Source: Aliivibrio sifiae (GTDB lineage Bacteria > Pseudomonadota > Gammaproteobacteria > Enterobacterales > Vibrionaceae). Taken from it: a stretch of DNA of 64,000 nt. Where the stretch lies: positions 1,168,956 to 1,232,955 of the forward strand of contig NZ_MSCO01000002.1 of NCBI RefSeq assembly GCF_002954705.1, written 5' to 3'. The notes under the pieces were generated by a model, which saw only the letters and a program-made list of their open reading frames with translations, had not been told where the DNA came from and made no database searches. This document shows positions 9,680 through 18,975 of this stretch, one piece after another. Within the stretch, counting starts at the first letter, position 1. The number at the start of each line of letters is the position of its first letter. Both the position numbers and the translations under genes were made by a program.

Positions 9680-11785
9680 ATGACAAAAAATGAAAGCTTA
9701 ACGCTGAAATGCATACAGCTTTGCTTGAGTATTATTAGTGGAAATAGAAAGAAATATAAAGATAGCACTAATATAGATAAAGCAAACACCTTCGAAGATG
9801 AGCTAGGCATAATACAAAAAGAAAATAAGGTTAGAATATCCATAAAACAATCTACATTCAAAGAAATAGATAAAGTAAAAACACCATCAATTTTATTTGA
9901 TATTCAAGGGTCTCCATTCATTCTAGCAAAAGCAAATAAAGATCAATGTTTAATACAAAAACCGAATAAAGAAGCTCCGGAAATCGTCACCTACAATCAA
10001 CTAGGTTCAATTTGGAATAAAAAATGGATTGAAATAAAACAATCTCAGTCTCGTTTTGATATAACTTGGTTTATTCCTGAATTTCTACAACACAAGAAAA
10101 TACTATGTGAAATTTTATTATTTTCGTTTGTGTTGCAGATTCTCGCCTTAATTTCTCCTCTCTTTTTCCAAGTTGTAATGGATAAAGTGCTTGTACATCA
10201 GGCTTGGTCAACTCTTGACGTTCTCGTTTTTGGACTTGTTGTGACGAGCATTGTAGAGGTAATACTACGCGGTTTACGTGAATATCAATATACGCATACT
10301 GCCAATCGTATTGATATTCAGCTTGGACTAAAACTGGTAAAACATTTACTTGGTCTTCCACTAATGTTTTTCAAAACACGTCAAGTGGGAGCCATCGTCA
10401 CGCGGGTTCGTGAATTAGATACAGTCCGAGAATTTTTAACTGGCTCAATGCTTACTTTAACGGTTGAGTTTTTGTTTATATTTGTATTTATTTACGTAAT
10501 GAGTTTACTTTCGGCCCCCTTAACTTTGCTCTTTATCGCAACTATTCCCCTTTATCCATTACTCGCTTGGTGGCTAACTCCCCGAATGCAATCGGCGATA
10601 GAGAAGCAATTTACACACGCAGCTGCAAATACCTCATTTCTAACTGAGACCGTTGCTGGCAGTGAAACTCTTAAAAGCTTAGCCGTAGAGCCCACATTCA
10701 CTCGTCGCTGGGATGATCAGACAAAAAATATGGTTTCTACTGGATACGTTGTTCAACAACTCAGCAATCGTTCAAGTCATGTAGTTCAGTTAATACAAAA
10801 AGTGACGAGCGTCTGTATTCTATGGTGGGGTTCCACAGAAGTGCTGTCATTAGAGATGACTATCGGCCAATTAATCGCATTTAATATGATGACGAACCAC
10901 ATCGCTCAACCTTTATCACGCATGGTTGAGCTGTGGGGTCAGTTCATTCAAACCCGTGTAGCACTAGAAAAATTAGGAGATATGCTCAATCTGCCTGTAG
11001 AGCAACATACTGGTGAAGATATGGTGACCATCCAAGGAGCTATCTCGTTCAAAAACATTTTATTTCGCTACCAACCGGATACTCCCCCTACCCTCAATGA
11101 CTTATCACTGAATATCCAAGCAGGTGAAACTCTGGGAGTCGTGGGAACATCAGGATCAGGAAAAAGCACCTTAGCTCGATTACTATTGCGACTATACAGC
11201 CCAGAAAAAGGGGTGATAACCGTAGATAACACCCCACTAAACCAAATCAGCATTCAACAGCTACGACAACAAATCGGCATCGTACTACAAGAAAACTACT
11301 TATTTAACAAAAGTGTTTGCGAGAACCTTGCTCAATCAAAACCTGAAGCTAGTTTAGAGGAGGTGATTGAAGCCGCAAAACTTTCAGGAGCCCACGAGTT
11401 TATTATGAAACTACCAATAGGCTACGACACGATATTGGCAGAAGGTGGGCTGTCTCTTTCTGGTGGGCAAAGGCAGCGAATAGCGATTGCACGAACACTC
11501 CTTTTAGACCCAAAAATTATTATTTTAGATGAAGCGACTAGCGCTCTTGATGATGAGTCACAGACATTGATTCAATCTAATATGGCAAAAATTGCTAAGG
11601 GCCGCACGGTTATCACTATCGCTCATCGATTATCCACAGTACGAGATTGCGATCGAATTATCGTTCTTCACCAAGGGAGTATCGTCGAGCAAGGTTCCCA
11701 CCAACAATTATTAAAATTGGATAAACAATACAAACAATTATGGCAGCTTCAACAAGAACTCAAAAAAGAAGAATTAACCTCATGA
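9680..11785 (+). CDS. rtxB: RtxB, type I secretion ABC transporter ATPase
   Basis: 701-residue inner-membrane ABC exporter of the HlyB/RtxB class. Order: an N-terminal C39-peptidase-like domain (about 1-130) without an obvious catalytic Cys, a six-helix membrane domain (about 140-430) and an ATP-binding domain with Walker A GTSGSGKST (about 489-497), signature LSGGQRQR (about 593-600) and Walker B IIILDEATSALDD. The degenerate C39 domain fits exporters that bind but do not cleave RTX substrates. The stop overlaps the rtxD start (ATGA), so rtxB, rtxD and rtxE form one operon. In V. cholerae MARTX export, RtxB and RtxE act together. The ribosome-binding site before the ATG is weak. Confidence 0.95.
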   Translation: MTKNESLTLKCIQLCLSIISGNRKKYKDSTNIDKANTFEDELGIIQKENKVRISIKQSTFKEIDKVKTPSILFDIQGSPFILAKANKDQCLIQKPNKEAPEIVTYNQLGSIWNKKWIEIKQSQSRFDITWFIPEFLQHKKILCEILLFSFVLQILALISPLFFQVVMDKVLVHQAWSTLDVLVFGLVVTSIVEVILRGLREYQYTHTANRIDIQLGLKLVKHLLGLPLMFFKTRQVGAIVTRVRELDTVREFLTGSMLTLTVEFLFIFVFIYVMSLLSAPLTLLFIATIPLYPLLAWWLTPRMQSAIEKQFTHAAANTSFLTETVAGSETLKSLAVEPTFTRRWDDQTKNMVSTGYVVQQLSNRSSHVVQLIQKVTSVCILWWGSTEVLSLEMTIGQLIAFNMMTNHIAQPLSRMVELWGQFIQTRVALEKLGDMLNLPVEQHTGEDMVTIQGAISFKNILFRYQPDTPPTLNDLSLNIQAGETLGVVGTSGSGKSTLARLLLRLYSPEKGVITVDNTPLNQISIQQLRQQIGIVLQENYLFNKSVCENLAQSKPEASLEEVIEAAKLSGAHEFIMKLPIGYDTILAEGGLSLSGGQRQRIAIARTLLLDPKIIILDEATSALDDESQTLIQSNMAKIAKGRTVITIAHRLSTVRDCDRIIVLHQGSIVEQGSHQQLLKLDKQYKQLWQLQQELKKEELTS

Positions 11786-13143
11786 ACAACATAGTTATAC
11801 GATTATTGAATAGGTTTAAAACAAACAAAACAACAGAAAGCCATTACGAATTTTTGCCCGCACATCTCGCTTTATCACGTCGCCCACCATCACCGTTTGC
11901 TCGTATAACAGCCATCACTCTCAGCACAGGTGTCATTGTTATATTACTTTGGGCTTATTGGGGAAAACTGGACGTCCAAGCGACGGCGACGGGTCGCTTC
12001 GTTGTCCATGGTCGCTCACAAGTCATTCAGTCTTATGAACAAAGTCGAGTTCTCATCATCCACGTTAAAGACGGTCAACGTGTTAAAAAAAACGAACCAC
12101 TTCTTACGCTTGATACCTTAGGCATTAATCAAGATATTATGCGTTTGATCACTCAATCAGAATTTCAAACGAATGAGCTCATCCAATATCGAACGTTAAA
12201 CAACGACCAGCCCCTATCTCAAGACCTCATGTTTATAACATTGCCAGAGGAACAGCGAACGTTAATCAAGGAAAACCATTTCAGCGAAAAGCGCGAATAT
12301 GAGTCAAACCTTTCCAGCATCAACGCTGAAATGCAGGTAAACACAACATCACAGGACGCTCGCCAAAGTGATATCAACGCCTTAATTAAATTGAAAAAAA
12401 ACATTAATAAGAGACTCGCAGCACGAAAAACACTAAGTCAAAATAAAGTCATTGGACAAGTCGAATATCTAGAACAGGAAAAAGAACTATTAGAAACAGA
12501 GCGTCAAGTTTCTCAACAACGAGCAGAATTAAAAATTTTAAAATCACAATATTACAGCCTCGAGGAAAGACGAACCAATTTCACAGCACAAAAGCAAAAA
12601 GAATGGCTCGAAAAACAAAAACAAGCGAAATTGCAATTAGTAGGATTAGATCAAGAACTGTCTAAGATTCGTGAGCGTGAACAATTAGAGATCATCCGTT
12701 CCCCTGTTGATGGTACGGTTCAACAGCTCAGTATTTACACGCTAGGAGCAGTGCTTCAACCCGCACAAAACTTAATGATTATTGTACCAGAGAATGTCGT
12801 ACAGCAAGCCGAAATACAAATTCTTAATAAAGACATAGGGTTTGTTTATCCTGGACAGTCAGTGATGATCAAAGTAGATGCGTTTCCGTATACCCGCTAC
12901 GGTACTATCGAAGCCGAACTGTTAAGTATTTCTCGTGATTCAACTACAGATGAACGCTTAGGGCTCGTTTTTCCAGCCCAAGTTAAACTCAAAAATAATA
13001 ATATATCAATTAATGGCCAGCACGTTGAACTAACACCAGGTATGTCCGTCGTTGCCGAAATAAAAACAGACAAACGTCGCATTATCGACTATTTACTTAG
13101 TCCGATACGTGAATACCAAGCTGAATCGCTAAGAGAGAGATAA
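11782..13143 (+). CDS. rtxD: RtxD, periplasmic adaptor (membrane fusion protein) of the MARTX exporter
   Basis: 453-residue HlyD-family adaptor linking the RtxB/RtxE pump to the outer-membrane TolC channel. A single membrane segment (ITLSTGVIVILLWAYWGKLD) follows a short cytoplasmic N-terminus. The periplasmic part has a lipoyl-like half (GRFVVHGRSQVIQS), a long Gln/Glu/Lys-rich coiled coil (about 120-290), the second lipoyl half (IIRSPVDGTVQQLS) and a beta-barrel end. I chose the ATG at 11782: it overlaps the rtxB stop as ATGA and has an AAGAAG ribosome-binding site. An in-frame ATG at 11740 lies deep inside rtxB and would add 14 non-family residues. Confidence 0.94.
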   Translation: MNNIVIRLLNRFKTNKTTESHYEFLPAHLALSRRPPSPFARITAITLSTGVIVILLWAYWGKLDVQATATGRFVVHGRSQVIQSYEQSRVLIIHVKDGQRVKKNEPLLTLDTLGINQDIMRLITQSEFQTNELIQYRTLNNDQPLSQDLMFITLPEEQRTLIKENHFSEKREYESNLSSINAEMQVNTTSQDARQSDINALIKLKKNINKRLAARKTLSQNKVIGQVEYLEQEKELLETERQVSQQRAELKILKSQYYSLEERRTNFTAQKQKEWLEKQKQAKLQLVGLDQELSKIREREQLEIIRSPVDGTVQQLSIYTLGAVLQPAQNLMIIVPENVVQQAEIQILNKDIGFVYPGQSVMIKVDAFPYTRYGTIEAELLSISRDSTTDERLGLVFPAQVKLKNNNISINGQHVELTPGMSVVAEIKTDKRRIIDYLLSPIREYQAESLRER

Positions 13144-13145
13144 GT

Positions 13146-15287
13146 ATGGATACAATATCACCAACAACAAACGACGCTTCTGTCGCTCTAGATAACTACG
13201 GAATCGAAGCCGTTGTTTATGCTGGCAACCATTTTCACAAAAAGTCGACAAGTACACAGCTTAAACATGCATTAGGTGTAAATCATGCCAATTTAAGTGA
13301 TATGGAAATAAGAGAAGCAGCAGAACACATTGGCTTAAAAAGTCAGGTAACAAAGGTACAAGTAAGCGACCTAAACACGCTTCCTTTACCTCTTCTCATT
13401 GAAATCGACAGTGGTTGGAAGGTACTCACCAAAACAACCGATGGTTCTTCTTTTTTATACGATCCAGCCACTCAATCAGAACAACCTAAAGAAGTCAGTT
13501 CGAATAACCACTTATCGACTTATAAAGTGATTCTAGTAGTCGATGAAAGACTAAGCTACAAAGAAGTCAAATTTGGTCTTAGTTGGTTTACTCCATCTAT
13601 CTGGCGACAAAAGAGTCAAATACGTGATGTGTTCTTCTATGCCATTGCACTTCAAATATTCGCATTAGTAAGCCCAATACTATTTGAGAATGTCATCGAC
13701 AAAGTACTGGTAGGACGAAGCCTATCCAGCTTGCATGTACTTGCAATCGCCATGCTCGCATTAGCCATCGCGGAGCCTGCATACAGCTACTTACGCAATA
13801 CCGTTTTTGGCCATCTTGCTAGTCAAGTTAATGCCGAATTATCAGGGCGGCTTTATCGTCACTTAGTCGGCCTACCGCTCACTTACTTTAAACAGCGACA
13901 AACAGGGCAAATAATTGCGCGAGTTCGTGAAATGGCACAGATCCGTCAGTTCTTGACTGGTTCAACGTTAATGCTATTACTCGATTTGATTTTTGTGACG
14001 GTTTTTATCGCCGTCATGTTTCATTATGCCAGCCCCCTGACTTGGTTAGTTATAGGCTCATTAGTCATCTATTTCTTATTTTGGCTTATCGCTGGCCCCT
14101 TAATAAGAAAGAAAGTAGAGTCAGAATACGAATCAGATGCAAACGCCACAACCTTTCTAACCGAAGCGGTGACTGGCATTGAAACAATCAAAACTACAGC
14201 AACTGAACATCGATTCTTACATCAATGGCAACGTATACTCAGCCAGCAACTAAACCGCAGTTTTGAAGCTAAAAAAACAGGATTAATTGCAGGGCAAAGC
14301 ATCGCTCTTATCCAAAAAATCACAGCGGCATTACTGCTGTGGTGGGGAGTCACCGCAGTACTAAATGGAGAATTAACACCAGGACAATTGGTCGCTTTCA
14401 ATATGTTAGCAGGTCATGTAACTCAGCCCGTTCTTCGACTGGCTCAAGTTTGGCAAGATTTTCAACATACTCTCATCGCCTTGAAGCGAGTGGGTGATAT
14501 CCTTGACGAGCCAAAAGAAAACAGTAAACAAGGATTGGCTTCCGTCCCAGAACTCGATGGTGGCATAGAATTTAGCAACATTCGTTTCCGTTACCATGAA
14601 GATACTCCGGAAGTGTTAACCAATCTATCACTCAAGATTAAACCAGGTCAATTTATTGGTATTACAGGGCCATCCGGCTCAGGGAAAAGTACGCTCACCC
14701 GCCTGCTGCAACGCCTGTATGTACCTCAACATGGTCAAGTATTAGTAGATGGAATGGACCTTGCTATAGCCGATCCTACCTCTCTACGTCGCAATATGAG
14801 CGTTGTTTTACAAGAAAGTATTCTTTTCTCGGGAAGCGTAGCTGACAACATTCGGCTAAGTAAACCACAAGCTTCTGACGAGGACGTTCGTTACGCTGCA
14901 CAACTTGCCGGTGCTCTAGAATTCATTAAAGAGCTTCCTCACGGTTTTAATCAACCAGTTGGTGAGAAAGGCGCTTCTCTGTCAGGTGGTCAACGTCAAC
15001 GTATTGCATTAACAAGAGCCTTATTGGTAAACCCTAAAATTTTGTTACTTGATGAAGCAACTTCTGCTCTCGACTATCACTCTGAAGCTGCCATCATGAG
15101 TAATATGGAAGAAATCTGTCGAGATCGCACCGTAATTAGTATTGCACACCGCCTTAACACCATTCGTCATGCTGATAATATTATTGTCCTTGATAAAGGC
15201 CAAGTATGTGAAAGCGGAAGTCACAATGAACTGCTCGAGAAAGACGGACTTTATGCCAAGCTCTGGAAGCAACAAATAGGCGCTTAA
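13146..15287 (+). CDS. rtxE: RtxE, second ABC transporter ATPase of the MARTX exporter
   Basis: 713-residue paralogue of RtxB with the same layout: a C39-like N-terminal domain without an obvious active-site Cys, a membrane domain (from about residue 160) and an ATPase domain with Walker A GPSGSGKST (about 508), LSGGQRQRIALTRALL and LLLDEATSALD. A second ABC protein is the hallmark of MARTX systems, as opposed to two-gene hly-type exporters, and is thought to pair with RtxB. The gene starts 2 bases after the rtxD stop with AGAGAGA upstream. A strong hairpin downstream ends the operon. Confidence 0.95.
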   Translation: MDTISPTTNDASVALDNYGIEAVVYAGNHFHKKSTSTQLKHALGVNHANLSDMEIREAAEHIGLKSQVTKVQVSDLNTLPLPLLIEIDSGWKVLTKTTDGSSFLYDPATQSEQPKEVSSNNHLSTYKVILVVDERLSYKEVKFGLSWFTPSIWRQKSQIRDVFFYAIALQIFALVSPILFENVIDKVLVGRSLSSLHVLAIAMLALAIAEPAYSYLRNTVFGHLASQVNAELSGRLYRHLVGLPLTYFKQRQTGQIIARVREMAQIRQFLTGSTLMLLLDLIFVTVFIAVMFHYASPLTWLVIGSLVIYFLFWLIAGPLIRKKVESEYESDANATTFLTEAVTGIETIKTTATEHRFLHQWQRILSQQLNRSFEAKKTGLIAGQSIALIQKITAALLLWWGVTAVLNGELTPGQLVAFNMLAGHVTQPVLRLAQVWQDFQHTLIALKRVGDILDEPKENSKQGLASVPELDGGIEFSNIRFRYHEDTPEVLTNLSLKIKPGQFIGITGPSGSGKSTLTRLLQRLYVPQHGQVLVDGMDLAIADPTSLRRNMSVVLQESILFSGSVADNIRLSKPQASDEDVRYAAQLAGALEFIKELPHGFNQPVGEKGASLSGGQRQRIALTRALLVNPKILLLDEATSALDYHSEAAIMSNMEEICRDRTVISIAHRLNTIRHADNIIVLDKGQVCESGSHNELLEKDGLYAKLWKQQIGA

Positions 15288-15342
15288 TTGAAAAGCAGAT
15301 ATCGTCAATGACACAAACAACAATTTCAACAGCGCTTGAGTT

Positions 15343-15385
15343 AGGCTTTTTGCAAATAATTTGCAACAAGCCTACTATTTTCTTT
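15343..15385 (+). terminator. Rho-independent terminator of rtxBDE
   Basis: AGGCTT and TGCAAAT pair with ATTTGCA and AAGCCT across a very short loop and are followed by a T-rich tract (TATTTTCTTTTC). It lies 56 bases after the rtxE stop. Confidence 0.85.
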
Positions 15386-15423
15386 TCTAATGAAGCCAAT
15401 TTACACAGTACATTCCATACTAG

Positions 15424-15513
15424 GTTATCCCATTAAGTGCAGCATTAGCGTCTTGGGCGGTAATGGCATTTCTAGTTGTAATTCTAGGCATGGCAGTAAG
15501 TACTGGTTATTAA
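15424..15513 (+). pseudogene. Possible 3' remnant of a membrane protein gene
   Basis: The frame between a TAG at 15421 and the TAA at 15511 reads IPLSAALASWAVMAF...GMAVSTGY, which looks like a C-terminal membrane helix. No start codon or ribosome-binding site fits a real gene of this size. It lies in the 441-base gap between rtxE and the DUF3087 gene and may be a scar from insertion of the rtx locus. This is weak evidence, since an open run of 29 codons can occur by chance. Nothing else is seen in this gap apart from the two hairpins. Confidence 0.25.
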
Positions 15514-15568
15514 TATCAATTTATCTTCTAAAGATTAAGCACCTCAAAAAATAATACGCAATACTAAC

Positions 15569-15603
15569 AAAGCCATATCACTCAATTTGATATGGCTTTT
15601 TGT
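15569..15603 (+). terminator. Hairpin with T-run upstream of the DUF3087 gene
   Basis: AAAGCCATATCA pairs with TGATATGGCTTT and is followed by TTTTTG. Adenines before the stem also allow function on the minus strand. It ends nothing recognisable except the possible remnant at 15424. Confidence 0.75.
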
Positions 15604-15728
15604 CTTTAACATCATCTATTTCTTGATAAAACTTTGATGACACTAACGGTTACTCTTTCTTAATTCCAATTTCATTTCGTTTTGCACTACACTTCGTCTT
15701 CTACTTACTTTAATCGAGAAGAGGTACC

Positions 15729-16253
15729 ATGAAGATCTTAACTATAGACAAAGACACGTATCGTAAAAAAACTAACTTGGTCATGGTAGGTTTTGTAGGC
15801 TGCCTTGCCGTATTAGCCATTTTATTTGGTTCGATTCTTATTGCGTTATTTGGCTCAGAAGGCATTACTGAATCAGGTTCTACTGGCAATTTTCACCTGA
15901 ATGTTCTTGGTGTTATCTTAGCTGTCATAGCAAGCTCTTTTATCATGAATAAAGTCAAAAGCCATCCCTATTTTGATGAGATAATGTACGTATGGAAATT
16001 AAAACAAGTCCATAATCGTATTTATCGTAAGCTGATAAAAATTAAAGAAAAAGCGGCAAGAAATGATCATGATTCACTGTTGGTCCTCGCTTTCTACTAC
16101 ACCACCCAACAACAAGTATTCACCTTAGATAACAACACGCTTACCATTACCGCGGTTCAAAAAAGCTTAAATGAAGTATATGAACAAGCCGCAGAGATGA
16201 AGCTTACGCTTGATCTTGATGAATTTGATACAGACTTACTCGATAAGTACTAA
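15729..16253 (+). CDS. DUF3087 family membrane protein
   Basis: 174-residue protein with two membrane segments near the N-terminus (FVGCLAVLAILFGSILIALF and NVLGVILAVIASSFIMN), then a soluble cytoplasmic domain rich in Lys, Glu and Tyr with the SHPYFDEIMYVWKLKQ and AFYYTTQQQVFTLDNNT segments. I recognise it as DUF3087, a family common in gammaproteobacteria with no assigned function. The start is supported by GAGG seven bases before the ATG. It stands alone between a terminator and the dehydrogenase gene, so it is probably a single-gene unit. Confidence 0.8.
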   Translation: MKILTIDKDTYRKKTNLVMVGFVGCLAVLAILFGSILIALFGSEGITESGSTGNFHLNVLGVILAVIASSFIMNKVKSHPYFDEIMYVWKLKQVHNRIYRKLIKIKEKAARNDHDSLLVLAFYYTTQQQVFTLDNNTLTITAVQKSLNEVYEQAAEMKLTLDLDEFDTDLLDKY

Positions 16254-16359
16254 TCATATTGTATGAAATCTCAATCTTGACCTATGTCAAATGGTTACAA
16301 GCTGTGTTTTAATTCCTAATACTTATCGAGAGTAGTATCAACACATAATAAGGAACGAC

Positions 16360-17238
16360 ATGGAAATCACTAATGTTAGCTTCATTGGCTTAGGCGTAAT
16401 GGGCTACCCAATGGCTCGTCACCTGCAAACAGCAGGTTTCTCAACAACGGTATATAACCGCACTGAAGAAAAAGCAAAACAATGGGCTGCGGAATACCAA
16501 GGCCAATCTGCATCAACGCCACGTGAAGCCGCTGAAAAATCAGACATCGTATTTGTTTGTGTGGGTAATGATGACGATGTTCGCAGTGTGATTTATGGTG
16601 AAAATGGCGTACTTGCAGGCCTAAAACCAGGCGCTATTTTAGTTGATAACACCACCACATCAGCCACTCTAGCGGTTGAACTGGCGAAAGCGTGTGAAGC
16701 ACAAGGTAACCAATTTATTGATGCGCCCGTTTCTGGTGGTCAAGCTGGTGCTGAAAACGGTGTATTAACCGTAATGTGTGGCGGCAATGAAGAAGCATTC
16801 AATACAGCAAAACCTGTGATTCAAAGTTTTGCAAAAGCGATTACCCTTCTTGGTGAAAATGGCCAAGGTCAACGCTGTAAAATGGCGAACCAAATCTGCA
16901 TCGCTGGCGTATTAAAAGGTCTAAGTGAAGCGCTTATTCTTGCTGAAAAAGCCAACCTAGATATCGATCTAGTCGTTGAAACACTAAAACACGGTGCCGC
17001 AGGTTCATGGCAGATGGAGAACCGTGCAAGCACTATGGCGCAAGATAAATTCGACTTCGGTTTTGCCATTGATTGGATGAGAAAAGATTTAGGTATTTGT
17101 TTAGATGAAGCAAAAGCAAATGGTATTAAATTACCACTGACAGAAGAAGTCGATCAGGAATACAAAAACCTACAAGAACAAGGTTTAGGTCGAATGGATA
17201 CGTCAGTGCTTATCAAGGCAATTAAAGCAAAAGTGTAA
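16360..17238 (+). CDS. NAD(P)-dependent beta-hydroxyacid dehydrogenase (3-hydroxyisobutyrate dehydrogenase family)
   Basis: 292-residue cytoplasmic oxidoreductase of the GarR/MmsB/YihU class. The N-terminal Rossmann domain shows FIGLGVMGYPMARHL. The substrate-binding signature DAPVSGGQAGAENG follows, then KMANQICIAG carrying the likely catalytic Lys, and an all-helical C-terminal domain. Family members oxidise or reduce 3-hydroxyisobutyrate, tartronate semialdehyde or related 3-hydroxy acids; the substrate cannot be read from sequence. AAGGA lies seven bases before the ATG and a terminator follows, so it is probably monocistronic. Confidence 0.88.
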   Translation: MEITNVSFIGLGVMGYPMARHLQTAGFSTTVYNRTEEKAKQWAAEYQGQSASTPREAAEKSDIVFVCVGNDDDVRSVIYGENGVLAGLKPGAILVDNTTTSATLAVELAKACEAQGNQFIDAPVSGGQAGAENGVLTVMCGGNEEAFNTAKPVIQSFAKAITLLGENGQGQRCKMANQICIAGVLKGLSEALILAEKANLDIDLVVETLKHGAAGSWQMENRASTMAQDKFDFGFAIDWMRKDLGICLDEAKANGIKLPLTEEVDQEYKNLQEQGLGRMDTSVLIKAIKAKV

Positions 17239-17261
17239 CCCACAAAAAACTATATTAACGT

Positions 17262-17291
17262 AAAGGGTGAAGATAATTGTCACCCTTTTTT
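17262..17291 (+). terminator. Terminator of the dehydrogenase gene
   Basis: AAAGGGTGA pairs with TCACCCTTT around a nine-base loop and is followed by TTTTTA, 23 bases after the stop codon. Confidence 0.88.
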
Positions 17292-17727
17292 ATTGTAAAC
17301 TCACCACTCAATCTCCCTCGTTTTTCTCCTCTTGTCATGAGCTTACCTAAACTTGTGATCTAAGATTACTTTTGTTTACCCTACTCATTTTTTCCTTTTC
17401 TTCTCTCTCGTCCTACAGACCGTTATTGCCTTCACATTTTTAACTTATCAAAGACCATGAATACCTTGGATATCGTTGCGGTAGATAACATTTATCTATG
17501 TGATATGCATTTTTTCTATGGCTCGCCTTTATAAATTGCATTTCACCACCTACCTCCAAAGTCCTATGATTATCTCAATGAAGTTAGCCTTATAAACAGG
17601 TCAACATGTATCGCAGGAAGCACTCTAGAGAGACCGCTTAATACTAAATATAAGCTGTTGATACCATTAAATTATACCAACGTGATTTTATCGGTTTAAA
17701 ACTCTATCCCTTTTCAGGAGCAATAAA
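17292..17727 (+). promoter_or_regulatory. Upstream region of the alpha-glucan operon
   Basis: 436 bases without a gene before the sugar-binding protein gene. Two TGTGAT half-sites (17355 and 17499) resemble incomplete CRP sites, and an AATTATACCAA motif near 17671 recurs twice elsewhere in this cluster. The binding-protein ATG has a good ribosome-binding site (CAGGAG). No promoter can be fixed with certainty. Confidence 0.4.
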
Positions 17728-18861
17728 ATGATTAAGAAAATATCGCTTGCCGTTTCAGCCGCCCTACTATTAAGCAATACCGCAATGGCAGCAGAAAACA
17801 TTGTTATCGGTGTAGAAAAAAGCTACGTACCTTACTTCACCGAACTGGCTGAACAGTTCAACCAAGGCAAAGATTTTAAAGTAGAAGTAACTGCAACAAG
17901 TATGTTTGATTTACTAGCTGCACTGCCAACTCAAAAAGGCAATATTGCTGATATTTTCATGATCCCAAATGACCGAATTGGTGAATTAGCGGATCAACAT
18001 TTAATTGCACCAACCAATTTCACTGTTAACGGTTATACCGATGCAGCAACCAACGCATCAACCTATAACGGTCAAACCTACATGCTTCCAATGTCTACAG
18101 ATACAACATTGTTTCTATACAACAAAGACATGATAAAAGAAGCACCAAAAACACTGAAAGAAATTCCACCATCAGAGTGGGCTGCGAAGTTTACTGATTT
18201 CTACTTCACTGGCGGTCTATTTATGTCTAATGGCGGCTACATTTTCAAAGACAATAACCCACAAGACATTGGTTTAAATACACCAGACGCAATCAAAGCA
18301 GGCTTAGCGGCTCAAGGGTTATATAAGAGTGGTGTGAGCCATTGGACACTAATGCAAGATGACACCGTGGCTTATGACATCATGATGAAATACTTCATGG
18401 AAGGTAAGTTAAAAGCAATTATCAACGGACCATGGGCTATTGCTGATATTGAAAAAGCAGGTATCAACGTTGGTGCTGCACCAATTCCAAGTTGGGATGG
18501 CAGTCATCCATATAAAGCCCTAACAGGCACAAAAGGGATGACCGTAAATGGTTACAGTGATAATCAAGAAGGTGCACGCGAGTTTATTAAATTCCTAGCA
18601 ACGCCTGAAAATGCAAACAAATGGTATACAGACACTCGTGAAGTTTCACCTAGCTTATCTGTTAATTACAAAGAAGGCTCTCTACACAAAGCTATCTTTG
18701 ATGCGACAAACATCGGCCAACCTATGCCAAGCATTCCAGAGTTCATGAAAGTATGGGGACCAATGAAAACGGGTCTTGCTCAAATCGCACAAGGTCAAGA
18801 TGTAAAAGCGGTACTAGACGCAGCCGTTGATACTATCGAAATTGATATCGAAGACATGTAA
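17728..18861 (+). CDS. Periplasmic alpha-glucan/maltodextrin-binding protein (MalE-like)
   Basis: 377-residue family-1 solute-binding protein. A clear signal peptide (MIKKISLAVSAALLLSNTAMA, cleavage before AEN) sends it to the periplasm. The MalE-like fold is suggested by PMSTDTTLFLYNKD near residue 125, GPWAIADIEKAGI in mid-protein and the C-terminal SIPEFMKVWGPMKTGLAQI. It would deliver malto-oligosaccharides or related glucans to the permeases encoded next. It is first in a tight operon with two permeases, an ATPase and two glucan hydrolases, which supports an alpha-glucan substrate. A strong hairpin follows it, as often seen after highly expressed binding-protein genes. Linear, branched or cyclic dextrins are all possible. 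Confidence 0.88.
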   Translation: MIKKISLAVSAALLLSNTAMAAENIVIGVEKSYVPYFTELAEQFNQGKDFKVEVTATSMFDLLAALPTQKGNIADIFMIPNDRIGELADQHLIAPTNFTVNGYTDAATNASTYNGQTYMLPMSTDTTLFLYNKDMIKEAPKTLKEIPPSEWAAKFTDFYFTGGLFMSNGGYIFKDNNPQDIGLNTPDAIKAGLAAQGLYKSGVSHWTLMQDDTVAYDIMMKYFMEGKLKAIINGPWAIADIEKAGINVGAAPIPSWDGSHPYKALTGTKGMTVNGYSDNQEGAREFIKFLATPENANKWYTDTREVSPSLSVNYKEGSLHKAIFDATNIGQPMPSIPEFMKVWGPMKTGLAQIAQGQDVKAVLDAAVDTIEIDIEDM

Positions 18862-18888
18862 TCCCCTCTTATTCGATTTCAATTTATC

Positions 18889-18920
18889 TGCACGATGTCG
18901 AGAATATTCGGCATCGTGCA
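18889..18920 (+). other. Intercistronic hairpin after the binding-protein gene
   Basis: TGCACGATG pairs with CATCGTGCA, with extra CGA/TCG pairing inside. There is no T-run after it. Such hairpins between malE- and malF-type genes usually stabilise the upstream mRNA or lower downstream expression; that role here is inference. Confidence 0.75.
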
Positions 18921-18975
18921 ATACAAAGACATGACATATCTACACAACAACTAGATAAATAAGTAGGTTATTTAC

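Noticed and set aside
15390-15554. 54-codon frame starting MKPIYTVHS
   Set aside because: There is no convincing ribosome-binding site and the composition is not protein-like; it overlaps the terminator T-run region.
17355-17510. CRP sites upstream of the glucan operon
   Set aside because: Only half-sites (TGTGAT) are present; the second halves are poor, so I do not call them as sites.
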